A stretch of 18,988 nt of DNA, from assembly GCA_964521025.1 (NCBI GenBank), contig CAZFPK010000059.1, positions 1-18,988 on the forward strand. Direction: 5' to 3'. A model generated the notes under the pieces. That model had not been told where the DNA came from, ran no database searches, and was given only the letters and a program-made list of their open reading frames with translations. The DNA is from DRTC01 sp964521025. Its GTDB lineage: Bacteria; Cloacimonadota; Cloacimonadia; Cloacimonadales; TCS61. This document shows, one piece after another, positions 1 to 8,271 of the stretch (positions are counted from its first letter, which is position 1; every line of letters starts with the position of its first letter). A program made the translations under genes and the position numbers.

Positions 1-52
1 CAATACCAATTTATAATTGGAGCACTTATTGTCTATTAGTTTAGATATTTAG

Positions 53-1108
53 GTAGAAGATGAAAAAACTCTTTTTCTAACTAATTATTTTTCTTTTAAA
101 TTCTCTCCTGCTTTTTCTCTGGGAGCAAATTTCAGGTACGAGCAGGAATGGGAGAATGAGGACGAAATGAGGTACCATATCTATAATCAGGACATTGAAG
201 ACTATCATTCGGTTTTAACTACAGAGAATGACAATACGAATATTAATAAATATGATGTTTGTCTTAATTTTCGTATTGGCGAGGATTTGATCAAAGACAT
301 CAGCTTCAGGTATAAAAACGAAAAAAATGATTTAGAATCGGAAGATAATCAATACATTTATGATAAGGGTTCTTATAGTAATTATCTTCATTTAAACGAA
401 ACAAATGAATTGGAGAAACTTGTCAGTAAGGAAAAAATAAAAAGTTACGGTTCGTCTATCATGATCAGTAAATGTGATAACAAGTATTTCCGAAGATTTT
501 ATTTATCCGCAGATTATAATGACGAGTCATTAAATTATTTAGAATATGAAAATTATGAACGAAACAGTTATGAAGATAATATTCTGGAAAGACATGATCT
601 ACGAGATGAAGTCATTACTTCAGATATAACCAGGAAATTTTACAAATGTACAGCCGGATTTGGAACTAACACCGTTCATAAGAAGCTGGAACTGCTTTAT
701 GGTTTGAAGATCAACGGTTCATATGCTGAATTTAAAGGAACAGAATTCGCTGAATTATATCAACTTGAAGAACAGGTTTATCAGGATTCTACACATGTTG
801 AAGAAGAAACAGAAAGTTACAGCAGCTTTTCTTTCGCCAAGGAGTATATAGTTTCTGGTGAGTTTCCTCTCGGAGTAATTTATTGAATCAATAAAAATAT
901 CTCTATTTTGAGTGGATTCAGTTTTATGATTTCCCGGGAAAAGGTGAAATTCGATAATGAAGATGACTTCGATAGTTGGCAAACATCCAGTCATCATAAT
1001 TTAGGAATTCAACTGGATCCTATCAAGCAGTTACAGATTGGAATCTACTTTTCCGGGGGAATAACCGACTATAAATATTGGAAGATGGATGTTAAATATT
1101 TCTTCTGA
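53..1108 (+). pseudogene. Decayed outer-membrane beta-barrel protein, in-frame stops
   Basis: One reading frame stays open from 53 to 1108 except for a TGA at 884-886. Just upstream, TAG at 50-52 and TAA at 14-16 lie in the same frame. The translation reads like an outer-membrane barrel: alternating aromatic/polar strands, such as SFKFSPAFSLGANFRYEQEW near the start and KLELLYGLKINGSYAEF later, and a C-terminus ending YFF, the usual terminal Phe for Bam-dependent insertion. Text after the TGA (INKNISILSGFSF) continues the barrel pattern directly from FPLGVIY, so the TGA interrupts a real protein. The longest open pieces are 167-886 (ATG) and 908-1108 (TTG), but barrel-like text extends upstream of 167. 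No signal peptide is visible; the 5' part is lost or lies outside the window. A specific family was not recognised. Sequencing error is possible but would need more than one base. Confidence 0.7.
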
Positions 1109-1114
1109 TATAGA

Positions 1115-1131
1115 ACGGAATTGAATTCCGT
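1115..1131. repeat. 17-bp palindrome between convergent genes
   Basis: ACGGAATT, a single G, then AATTCCGT form a perfect 8-bp inverted repeat between the barrel pseudogene (plus) and tsaD (minus). An A-run follows on the plus strand, so on the minus strand the T-run comes before the hairpin. This is therefore not a standard intrinsic terminator in either direction. It may still form a hairpin at the end of both transcripts. Confidence 0.4.
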
Positions 1132-1198
1132 AAAAAAAATTTGATCTAAAGATTTTTAAGTAAGTTGTTTTCACATTATGCAAAAATGTGCTACAATC

Positions 1199-2227
1199 TC
1201 AAATAAATCTCAAACCCTTTTTGGAAAAAGCATTCAAAGAAAGATCAGCAAATTCTTTGCGGAAATACTTCTCCATTGCAGCAGCTCCGATCATAGCAGC
1301 ATTATCCATACAATATTCCAAGGCAGGAATATAAACTTCAGCTCCGATTTTTTCCGCTTCCAGTTTGATCTGTTTTCTTAACAGACTATTTGCAGAAACT
1401 CCTCCTGCCACAATGATTGTTTTGGAATTTTCTTTTTTTGCATAATTGATCGTTTTCTTAATCAGGCTATCGACAATAGCAGCTTGCACAGAAGCTGAAA
1501 TATCTGAAATATGTTCTTTGATGAATTCCTCTTTTTTATCGAGAAGGTAATTCCTGATCGCTGTTTTTAGTCCACTGAAACTGAAATCAAAATTATCTTT
1601 TCTATTTAAAGCACGAGGAAATTCGACAAATTCAGAATTACCTTTTTTTGCAGTTTTATCGATGAGTGGACCACCCGGATATCCAAGATTTAATAATTTC
1701 GCAGTTTTATCAAATGCTTCTCCTGCTGCATCATCTCTTGTTCTACCAATGATCTTAAAATTATTGTATGAAATAAAATCGACAAGTTCCGTGTGTCCGC
1801 CGGAAACAACGAGAGCCAGATAAGGTGGCTCCAATTCCGGGTTTTCAATCTTATTCGCATAAATATGACCGAGCATGTGATTTACTGCAATCAGAGGTTT
1901 ATTCAAACTATAAGCAAGACTTTTAGCAAAAGAAACTCCAACCAATAACGCTCCGATCAAACCCGGATTTACAGAAACGGCGATCGCATCGATTTCCTCA
2001 AATTTTGTATTTGTTTTATCCAGAACAGCTTGAGTCAGTTTCATGATATTTTTTATATGAAGTCTGGAAGCAAGTTCAGGGACAACTCCACCAAAATCTT
2101 CGTGAGTTGTTTGCGATGAGATTAGGTTTATATAAACTTTATAATTTGAATCTATAATTGCGACAGAGGTGTCATCGCAGGAAGTTTCAAAAGCGAGGAT
2201 TTTGATCGGTTTTATTCTTTTTGTCAT
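1199..2227 (-). CDS. tsaD: tRNA N6-adenosine threonylcarbamoyltransferase TsaD
   Basis: TsaD, with TsaB and TsaE, transfers threonylcarbamoyl from TC-AMP to A37 of ANN-decoding tRNAs in the cytoplasm (family knowledge). The 342 aa match the usual length of about 340. Visible hallmarks are the N-terminal LAFETSCDD, the metal-binding HxxxH (H117 and H121 in NHMLGHIYA), SGGHT at 142-146, DDAAGEAFDK, YPGGP, FSFSGLKTA, GGVSANSLLR, and CMDNAAMIG carrying the second metal ligand Asp. It is the last gene of the minus-strand group, behind ybbR. Its ATG lies inside the terminal inverted repeat of the 122-bp element at 2222-2343, so the first residues (MTKRIKP) precede the normal family start at KILAFETS. 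No in-frame ATG, GTG or TTG lies between the two. The Shine-Dalgarno signal is weak. Confidence 0.97.
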   Translation of the reverse strand: MTKRIKPIKILAFETSCDDTSVAIIDSNYKVYINLISSQTTHEDFGGVVPELASRLHIKNIMKLTQAVLDKTNTKFEEIDAIAVSVNPGLIGALLVGVSFAKSLAYSLNKPLIAVNHMLGHIYANKIENPELEPPYLALVVSGGHTELVDFISYNNFKIIGRTRDDAAGEAFDKTAKLLNLGYPGGPLIDKTAKKGNSEFVEFPRALNRKDNFDFSFSGLKTAIRNYLLDKKEEFIKEHISDISASVQAAIVDSLIKKTINYAKKENSKTIIVAGGVSANSLLRKQIKLEAEKIGAEVYIPALEYCMDNAAMIGAAAMEKYFRKEFADLSLNAFSKKGLRFI

Positions 2228-2343
2228 TTTGAGTTTTCTTTCTGCTTCTCTCTCGAAAAATCTTGGACTTCCAAGCAGTTCAGTTTTGTTTAATCACTGA
2301 AGATTCCTCGTAAGAAATTTTATGAGAAATCCTCGGAATGACA
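2222..2343. mobile_element. MITE-like inverted-repeat element, copy A
   Basis: The element begins TGTCATTTTGA (2222-2232) and ends TCGGAATGACA (2333-2343), imperfect 11-bp terminal inverted repeats (two mismatches). The two halves are also imperfect inverted copies internally (for example GATTCCTCGT at 2302-2311), so the whole could fold into a long hairpin. A second element of almost the same length and with the same ends is at 13020-13138. It carries no coding capacity, which fits a miniature non-autonomous transposable element or a REP/ERIC-type dispersed repeat. No clear target-site duplication was seen. It sits in the ybbR-tsaD junction and overlaps the first codon of tsaD. Confidence 0.7.
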
Positions 2344-2345
2344 AT

Positions 2346-3239
2346 TTATTTATCCCTGATTACCTGAATTTTTTGCGGAGTATATTCAACTAATTTTACA
2401 CCGGCGGGAAGGGAAAATTTAACTCTCACAAAATCATTCTTATCGATTTTTCCTTCTTCAATACTGGCGGAAACATTTTTATTAGTGAGTTTTTCCAGGA
2501 TATCTTCCGGTCCTCTGACCATAGCCGAGACTTTCTGCGGAATGATCGAAATGTTCTTATTCAAAGGGTACCTGACAGGGATTAAAGATATAGTTTTTGT
2601 GACCATCTTGGACTGAGTTATTTCCAAACTGATATGATCTTTTTCCAGGTTCATCTTTGGCTCGGGAGTTATCAAAGCTACTGTCAATTTGTTATCCTTG
2701 ATCATTTTCCGGGAGATTTTTTTTGTCCGGATCAGTTTATATTTGTTTAAGATCGCTTGAGGTCCTTCGACTTCAATCTTCTGGGAGCTGTTGATAATTT
2801 TATTCTGCAGGAAAAACTCTTCATCTTTGAAAGTATCGTATTGGATCTGGATCGGGATTCTTTTTTTTATTAATTTATCGGTTTCGATAATTGTATTTTT
2901 GGATGAATTAATTTTTTTTATATCCAGGGTTATTCGGTCGGAATGGTGCAAATTTTGATCATTAACCTGGATAAAATTATTGCCGTATTTGAACTTTCCG
3001 GCATCGATTTCAAAATACACCTGAGACAATTTCATGATCAGGAAATCCATACCACGGGTATTGATCGTAACTGGAATTTCTTTAATATTTTCTTCTAATA
3101 CAACCAGGTTTTCAGGAATGTTATTAAATCTTATGGGAATTAGTATTTCTTCGGTATGTGATTTTAATAGTACCTGCTGGAACCACAAAACAACAGCAAT
3201 CAGAATTACCAGGATCTTTATAGATATATTTCTTCTCAT
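2346..3239 (-). CDS. YbbR/CdaR-like domain protein, membrane anchored
   Basis: The 297-aa protein starts with a short basic stretch (MRRNISIK) and one hydrophobic segment at about residues 8-22 followed by WFQQV, the typical start of YbbR-domain proteins. The rest is soluble beta-rich sequence with repeated motifs of the YbbR type (IPIRFNNIPENLVV, then IPVTINTRG; later VKTISLIPVRYP and SAMVRGPEDIL), suggesting two to three YbbR domains outside the inner membrane. In Firmicutes the homologue CdaR regulates the di-adenylate cyclase CdaA, usually next door; no cyclase gene lies in this window. The Shine-Dalgarno AGAGGA lies 5 nt before the ATG, inside a small hairpin-forming palindrome (TCCTC TT GAGGA). 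It is 45 bp after the HEAT-repeat gene and probably co-transcribed with it. Function here is inferred from family only. Confidence 0.75.
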   Translation of the reverse strand: MRRNISIKILVILIAVVLWFQQVLLKSHTEEILIPIRFNNIPENLVVLEENIKEIPVTINTRGMDFLIMKLSQVYFEIDAGKFKYGNNFIQVNDQNLHHSDRITLDIKKINSSKNTIIETDKLIKKRIPIQIQYDTFKDEEFFLQNKIINSSQKIEVEGPQAILNKYKLIRTKKISRKMIKDNKLTVALITPEPKMNLEKDHISLEITQSKMVTKTISLIPVRYPLNKNISIIPQKVSAMVRGPEDILEKLTNKNVSASIEEGKIDKNDFVRVKFSLPAGVKLVEYTPQKIQVIRDK

Positions 3240-3284
3240 CGAGTCCTCTTGAGGAGTTCGATCGATGTTTGAGCTGAAAAAGAA

Positions 3285-4133
3285 TTATCGACGGTGATTT
3301 TTATTCAGATCGTAAGTTACAATACGGTAAAGTTTTTCTCCCATATTAGCGACATTCTCATTCTCATCGCTCTTCCAATCGTTAACGGTCTGTTCGGTCA
3401 GGATCACAAAATCTTCAACAGTTCTATCCCTGCGGTTCTTTTGCTTAACGATATTTGCCAGTTTTTTCATGGATACCCAGATCGTTTTTATTCTTTTCTC
3501 ATCGGCAGTAACCAGCCATTCCCTGATGTATGGGAAAGCGATCGTCGGATTGACGCGGGCGACCTGGGTCATTATGTGAGTGATCTTTTTCTGTACTTCC
3601 ATAATGTCATCATCGATGGTATGGCTGATAAATTCCATAATATAATTAGGATCGGAATGGGCGATATTTTCCATACCGTGAAACGATAAAGCTCTTTTCT
3701 TATCATTTTTTGAATCCTGCCATTCCTTCATATGAAGTTTCATGAAATCAGGAAATTTCTTCCACATTTCATTTATGATACTTTCAACTTCCCAGGGGAT
3801 TTTTTCAAAATTACCGTTCAATAATTTCAATATCTTATCCGGGTCTTCTTCATATTTAGAAAAAAGATAAAACAATGCTGTTGCTCTTATTCCATACATT
3901 TTGTGTTTGAGCATTCTTTTGGCAACTGCTAAGATCTTACGCTGATCCGAATACTTGATGAGATTTTTTCCGATATATTCCCTGATGAAATAGTTAGGAG
4001 TCTTGGAAATTTTGCATAGTTCCTTTTCGGCTTTTTCTTTTTTGCCTTGATCGAATAACTTGAAAATAGATTCGAGTAAAAGATTTATTTCTTTAATAGA
4101 ATCGCTGTCTAATCTTCCGATTTTTTTTAACAT
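3285..4133 (-). CDS. AlkD-like HEAT-repeat protein (DNA alkylation repair superfamily)
   Basis: This 282-aa, highly charged, all-alpha protein shows helical repeats typical of the AlkD/DNA_alkylation family: FIREYIGKNLIKY, then MYGIRATALFYLF, IPWEVESIINEMWKKFPDF, and WQDSKNDKKRALSFHGM. The last two resemble the family blocks W-D-x-x-D and W-x(6-9)-R-R-A. AlkD enzymes excise N3- and N7-alkylated purines using a conserved Asp four residues after Trp. Here the position after W114 is Ser118 (WEVES), so catalysis in the known way is doubtful and the protein may be a non-enzymatic relative. The Shine-Dalgarno AAGGAAG precedes the ATG at a normal distance. It lies 45 bp upstream of ybbR and 180 bp after the 5'-nucleotidase. 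Confidence is good for the fold and low for the activity. Confidence 0.6.
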   Translation of the reverse strand: MLKKIGRLDSDSIKEINLLLESIFKLFDQGKKEKAEKELCKISKTPNYFIREYIGKNLIKYSDQRKILAVAKRMLKHKMYGIRATALFYLFSKYEEDPDKILKLLNGNFEKIPWEVESIINEMWKKFPDFMKLHMKEWQDSKNDKKRALSFHGMENIAHSDPNYIMEFISHTIDDDIMEVQKKITHIMTQVARVNPTIAFPYIREWLVTADEKRIKTIWVSMKKLANIVKQKNRRDRTVEDFVILTEQTVNDWKSDENENVANMGEKLYRIVTYDLNKNHRR

Positions 4134-4313
4134 AATACTTCCTTGTAAGAATTTATTAAAGGGAAATAAAATTTATCCCATTTTTTTGGAATGCGAATTA
4201 TTTTTTATCCTGAGTTTTCTAACACAAAAAATACGCAAAATTTTTATATACAGGTCAACTAAAAATTTCACCAATCTTTAGTCAATTATTTTATCGAACT
4301 TTAGTAAAAAATA

Positions 4314-5978
4314 TTATCTTTCTCTTTCTAATTCGGATTTTAATTCTATTGTTTTCTTTGCTTTGTCGTTCCTTTTCCAGCGATTATCGATTTGTGCCGT
4401 AACAGGTGATTTTTTTTTGATATAATCGACGATACAATCCCGCAGGCTCTTTTCGATCCTGGTGATCTGAGATTCGGGAATTTTCGTGAGCATGGTCAAT
4501 CCGGCATTTCCCTGAAGGAGAAAATCGGTAGTAGTAATATGATAGACCTTATCCTTTTGCCAGGGTTCTCCCCCGATCAAAAGTTTCGTGATCCGGTCGT
4601 AATCCTTTCTGGTTCTGCTGTAAACAACATTGACTCCTGCTACCCGCAATCCGTGACGGCTACCGGAGACTCTCATCTCGATGATATTTTTCAGGAATTC
4701 TCCATCCACTTCAATGATCACCACTTGATTCTCGAATGGCATTACATCGAAAACATTGCGATGCGTAATCGGACCTTGCTGCAGGTCGCCGCGCACTCCT
4801 CCCAAATTCAAAAAAGCAAAATCTGCTCCGGTTGTTTCCAGCATAGCTTCGCAAACAAGATTCCCGATCTTATTTTGAGCATCGATTCCATCCCGGGAAA
4901 TATAAGTTGCTGCTTCTCCGATAATTTCATCCATTCCTTGTTCAGCGAGCTTTTGCATAGTCTCGATCTTATTTCCGATTTCTTCATCCGGGATAAATTC
5001 ATCCTCAAATAGAGTGATCAAAACACCTTCCCTGAGCGCAGGTTTTTCATACCCGGAAATAGTTTTCGTTTTCTTATCTATCTTGATGATCGTATGACCG
5101 ATGTTGCTTCCGTAAGCATATCCCTGAAAAACGAGAGTATGAGTGAGCGGATCTTCCCAGGCAGCGGCAAAACCTTTGTGCATGTGTCCGCCAAAGAAAA
5201 TATCTATTCCTTCGACTTCATGAGCCAGTTCCTGAGCATCGTATCCCCAATATCTCTGCTTTTCATGATCGTCACCTAAATAACGATTCTGATAAGCAGG
5301 TTCCGGATCGTATGGAAGTCCAATATGTCCGACCACGATCAGAATATCGACATTTTCTTTTCTAACGATCGGGATATATTTTTCCAGGGCATCTTTTGCC
5401 GGAATAAAATCGATATTTTTGATATTTTCGGGGAAACTCATCTTTTCCGTATCTGTTGTGGTTACTCCGATAATTCCGAACTTGATTCCCATTTTTTCCA
5501 TGATCAAATAGGGTTGGACATAATCTACCAATTCACCGGTTTCCTTTTCGATAATATTGCAGGATAAGATCGGGAATTCCGCATTTTTATAAGTTTCGAT
5601 CAAATCTTCTTCACCGATATCATATTCGTGATTTCCAACAACGCTTAAGTCATAATCGATCATATTCATATAGGTGATAACTGCATTTCCTTTGGTCATG
5701 GTTCCGACAGGATGACCCTGGAAGAAATCTCCGGCATCGATCAGCAGATTGTCCCGTTCTTTTCCATCGCTGTTTTTCCTGACTTGTTTTATATAAGTTG
5801 CAGCTGAACCTCCTCCTCCTAACATGGGAGGGAAGTTAGGATTCATAAATGTTGCCGGATATCGGTCGATCCCGCCGTGGATATCGTTAGTGAACATAAT
5901 ATCGAGCAGAAGATCTTCCGAGATCAGGAAATTGAACGGAAGGATCAGTATTAAGATGAGAACAAGTATAATTCGCAT
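4314..5978 (-). CDS. Exported 5'-nucleotidase / UshA-family metallophosphatase
   Basis: The 554-aa protein has a clear signal peptide (hydrophobic residues 3-19, cleavage near residue 20-21) and should be periplasmic. The N-terminal calcineurin-like domain shows all metal motifs in order: TNDIHG (30-35), DAGDFFQG (81-88), GNHEYD (115-120), GHIG near 218 and GGHMH near 265. The C-terminal 5_nucleotid_C domain carries the substrate-binding NLGGVRGDL and the MPFENQV block. Family members hydrolyse nucleoside 5'-monophosphates, UDP-sugars or 2',3'-cyclic nucleotides; the exact substrate cannot be read from sequence. The C-terminal tail after about residue 525 is lysine- and glutamate-rich. The Shine-Dalgarno AAGGA lies about 7 nt before the ATG. 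It is probably separately transcribed, with the HEAT gene 180 bp downstream. Confidence 0.93.
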   Translation of the reverse strand: MRIILVLILILILPFNFLISEDLLLDIMFTNDIHGGIDRYPATFMNPNFPPMLGGGGSAATYIKQVRKNSDGKERDNLLIDAGDFFQGHPVGTMTKGNAVITYMNMIDYDLSVVGNHEYDIGEEDLIETYKNAEFPILSCNIIEKETGELVDYVQPYLIMEKMGIKFGIIGVTTTDTEKMSFPENIKNIDFIPAKDALEKYIPIVRKENVDILIVVGHIGLPYDPEPAYQNRYLGDDHEKQRYWGYDAQELAHEVEGIDIFFGGHMHKGFAAAWEDPLTHTLVFQGYAYGSNIGHTIIKIDKKTKTISGYEKPALREGVLITLFEDEFIPDEEIGNKIETMQKLAEQGMDEIIGEAATYISRDGIDAQNKIGNLVCEAMLETTGADFAFLNLGGVRGDLQQGPITHRNVFDVMPFENQVVIIEVDGEFLKNIIEMRVSGSRHGLRVAGVNVVYSRTRKDYDRITKLLIGGEPWQKDKVYHITTTDFLLQGNAGLTMLTKIPESQITRIEKSLRDCIVDYIKKKSPVTAQIDNRWKRNDKAKKTIELKSELERER

Positions 5979-6123
5979 TTTATTTTCCTTAATAATTTAG
6001 TAATTGATAAAAAGTTTTTCTGCCTGGAAAGAAGAAAAAATTTAATGACTTTCCAAGATGCTTCATCTTCGCTCAACATAACAATTTTCATGATTTAAAA
6101 GTTTTGGAAAGATTATTATCGAA

Positions 6124-6172
6124 TTTTTTTCAACTCGTCTCCGGCAATCGCCGGATTACAAGTCGAAAAAAA
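6124..6172. terminator. Strong bidirectional intrinsic terminator
   Basis: A perfect stem TCCGGC/GCCGGA (6140-6145 and 6150-6155, loop AATC) is extended by an imperfect outer stem and flanked by seven T on one side and seven A on the other. Either strand therefore gives a GC hairpin followed by a U-tract. It starts directly after the TAG stop of the minus-strand gene at 6173 and would end that transcript. Confidence 0.8.
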
Positions 6173-7564
6173 CTACCATCTAAAACTCAATGATGTCATC
6201 AATTTCAAAAATGATTCCGTAACTTTATCAGGATTTTCCCAACCTCTGTTTGTGAGATTGATGTATTGATAATTTGCCCAGAGCTCTTCATGATCATAGA
6301 CTTCATCCGGGAAAAGATCCAGGATTTCATACTCTCGTCTGGAAAACTGCACCGATACATCACATACAAGATTTTTATAAAGTTTGAAGCCCGAACCAAT
6401 CGAATAAGTTGGAACTTTCAATTTCTGAGCATACATTGTGTTGTTATCATTTACGATCTGGTATTGAGTCTGGTAATTAAAACCTAATCGAAACGGAATC
6501 CCGTTTTCCATTCGATGCTCGACACCAAAAAAATAATTGAGTTCATTCTCATATAAAGAAAATATATCAGTCCATTTAACAAATTCAAGGTCTCCATTGA
6601 AATAGGTTCTCATGATATTGCGGGGTTCATAAGAAAAACCGAAGCGGATCCTCGAGGGTGTTATAAAATCTGCATAACTCACACTTTCCGTTATGATGCA
6701 ATTTTGTAACGAATCGAATTCTGTAATAAAGAGGTAAACCGAGTCTTCAACTCCAACACCATCAATATTTCCGGTTACATCGAATGTTTGTTTTGGTTCA
6801 TAACTCAATCCCAGACCAAACCTGCGATTGACTTTTATCCTGCTGCCGATTTTAAACCCGATTTTTTCCAACTCTCTAGCAAAATAACTTAGAGAGTCCT
6901 GCAAAACACCTTCCCCCATGATTTCATGCGCATTATCACTCCAGACAATTCTTTTGGTTGAATTATTCTGTCCTTTCATTTGAGAAATTTCTAATCCTAG
7001 AGAAAAAAGATCTTTATAAATGAATGCTGTCAGGAAACTGATCTTATCGATTACTCCTTCACTATCGATAAAGTTTTTGGCAATGATGGGCGGATAACCG
7101 TCGTTATCGGAATTGGCATTATTCCTGACTTCTTCGATGTAATTGTTCTCAAAATTCAAATATGGTTTATACATCAAAGCAGCAGATAATCCAAAATCCC
7201 GGAAACTTTTTTTGTAATACATTCCCAGGGCATATTGTTCATAAAAATGAACATTAGCAGCATAAGTTGCATCATCGACATACGAATCGAAAGAATTGTA
7301 CATCGGCAATGCCCGGTTATCATCATTTTTCAGAAAACCAAGAGCAAGTTGACTACCGAATCCTTCCGTTAGAAAACCGGTATTTGCCGGATTGACATTG
7401 CTGTCGAAAAGCCTGATCCCTCCGGAAGCAGATGCTCCTCCCATCGCGGAAATACGGGCATCGATATTATTGATATAATTCCCGGAAAACCTGTCCAGAA
7501 GCGAAAAGGAAAAAAGTCCGATAGTTAATAAAAGCGTTAAAAAGATCATTATTAATCTTTTCAT
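6173..7564 (-). CDS. PorV/FadL-like outer-membrane beta-barrel protein
   Basis: The 463-aa protein has a signal peptide (hydrophobic residues 4-20), then the phrase ARISAMGGASAS and NPANTGFL. This N-terminal signature is common to PorV/PorQ and UPF0164-type barrels of the FCB group, where it recalls FadL. Downstream are many amphipathic strands with repeated YEP, GLGLSYEP and RFGFSYEPR patterns, and the chain ends in LSFRW, an aromatic C-terminus suited to BAM insertion. PorV takes part in type IX secretion in Bacteroidota, but no T9SS partner is in the window, so the role is open: porin, lipid or solute transport, or secretion. A strong Shine-Dalgarno GGAGG lies 5 nt before the ATG. A terminator follows the stop immediately, so this is probably a monocistronic unit or the end of the toxin-antitoxin transcript. 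Confidence 0.75.
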   Translation of the reverse strand: MKRLIMIFLTLLLTIGLFSFSLLDRFSGNYINNIDARISAMGGASASGGIRLFDSNVNPANTGFLTEGFGSQLALGFLKNDDNRALPMYNSFDSYVDDATYAANVHFYEQYALGMYYKKSFRDFGLSAALMYKPYLNFENNYIEEVRNNANSDNDGYPPIIAKNFIDSEGVIDKISFLTAFIYKDLFSLGLEISQMKGQNNSTKRIVWSDNAHEIMGEGVLQDSLSYFARELEKIGFKIGSRIKVNRRFGLGLSYEPKQTFDVTGNIDGVGVEDSVYLFITEFDSLQNCIITESVSYADFITPSRIRFGFSYEPRNIMRTYFNGDLEFVKWTDIFSLYENELNYFFGVEHRMENGIPFRLGFNYQTQYQIVNDNNTMYAQKLKVPTYSIGSGFKLYKNLVCDVSVQFSRREYEILDLFPDEVYDHEELWANYQYINLTNRGWENPDKVTESFLKLMTSLSFRW

Positions 7565-7645
7565 TTATCCTCCAAAATTTATCATTAATTATCAAATATA
7601 TTGAATCAGGAATGAAAGCTAAACCTCAAACTAATCATATATTTT

Positions 7646-7991
7646 CTACTTAGATTTATCCAGTAAATAATTACTGAGTTTCACCAGCAAATTTCTATGT
7701 CTTTCTTTTGAAATAGAACCAATAGTACCAAATATTTGCTTTCGAGGTAAAACAGCCAAAAAACCAAGCCTGATCAGAGATTTTCTGAGTAGACCACTCG
7801 TCTTGAAAGTTTTTATCATCGAGTGAAATGATTTCATCGAAATTTTCAATTAATCGATGTAATTGAGTACTTATTCCGCAAACAAGAAAATCACTAAAAC
7901 CAGGCATTTCACGAAGAAGAATCGCAGGTCTTTCCTTAAGTTTTCCGTCTGCTTGCGGAATTGGAGTTAGAATAACATCACCTTGTTTCAT
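7646..7991 (-). pseudogene. MazF/PemK-family toxin, frameshifted
   Basis: MazF/PemK toxins are endoribonucleases that cut mRNA. The frame starting at 7991 gives the family N-terminus: MKQGDVILTPIPQADGKLKE, then RPAILLREM and FLVCGISTQLH, to SLDDKNFQ. After about 7800 that frame becomes unrelated. The next frame continues the family: SGLLRKSLIRLGFLAVLPRK, IFGTIGSISKERHRNLL, ending SNYLLDKSK at 7646. Deleting one base at about 7797-7803 joins both into a normal protein of about 115 aa. The start ATG overlaps the antitoxin 3' end by 14 bp, the normal coupled arrangement. There is no slippery run at the break, so an inactivating one-base insertion is the simplest reading. A sequencing error cannot be excluded. 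Confidence 0.85.
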
Positions 7992-8229
7992 ATTCAGGAT
8001 TTACCTCTTTTACCAGATCTATTGAATATTCCGGTTCGTTTTCATCATACGCATCTTTTAGTTTTTGGTATGATAAAACTAACCATTCTTGATGTTCGCT
8101 ATCTACCTTTATTGTTTCTGATGGAGGTAGAATTGTTACGATCAGTTTAGTATCCCTTTTCAATGCAAATGGTTCATCCAAACAAATTCGTTTACCGTCA
8201 AAATGAGCAGGTAAAGCTACAAGAGACAA
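7978..8229 (-). CDS. Antitoxin of the MazF/PemK-like module
   Basis: This 83-aa protein precedes and overlaps the toxin gene. The N-terminal half (LPAHFDGKRICLDEPFALKR, then DTKLIVTIL) matches the short beta-rich DUF104/AbrB-like antitoxin pattern: a FDGK turn, a DEP motif, and a hydrophobic strand ending IL. The acidic C-terminus (LSYQKLKDAYDENEPEYSID, then VKEVNPEYE) is the likely toxin-binding tail. The reading frame is intact. The start is TTG at 8227-8229, supported by GGAGG six bases upstream and by the lack of an ATG there. Its partner is frameshifted, so it may now act only as an orphan DNA-binding or anti-toxin protein. Confidence 0.75.
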   Translation of the reverse strand: MSLVALPAHFDGKRICLDEPFALKRDTKLIVTILPPSETIKVDSEHQEWLVLSYQKLKDAYDENEPEYSIDLVKEVNPEYETR

Positions 8230-8271
8230 TATAAACCTCCAATAATTTCCTCGTTATTTTATCAAATTTCT

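Noticed and set aside
884..886. Recoded TGA (Trp, Gly or selenocysteine) in the barrel gene
   Set aside because: TGA ends tsaD normally and Trp is written TGG throughout. The same frame also carries TAG and TAA upstream, so loss of function is simpler. No SECIS-like structure was looked for in detail.
4539..5012. 157-codon open frame antisense to the 5'-nucleotidase
   Set aside because: It overlaps the conserved C-terminal domain on the other strand and has no independent support.
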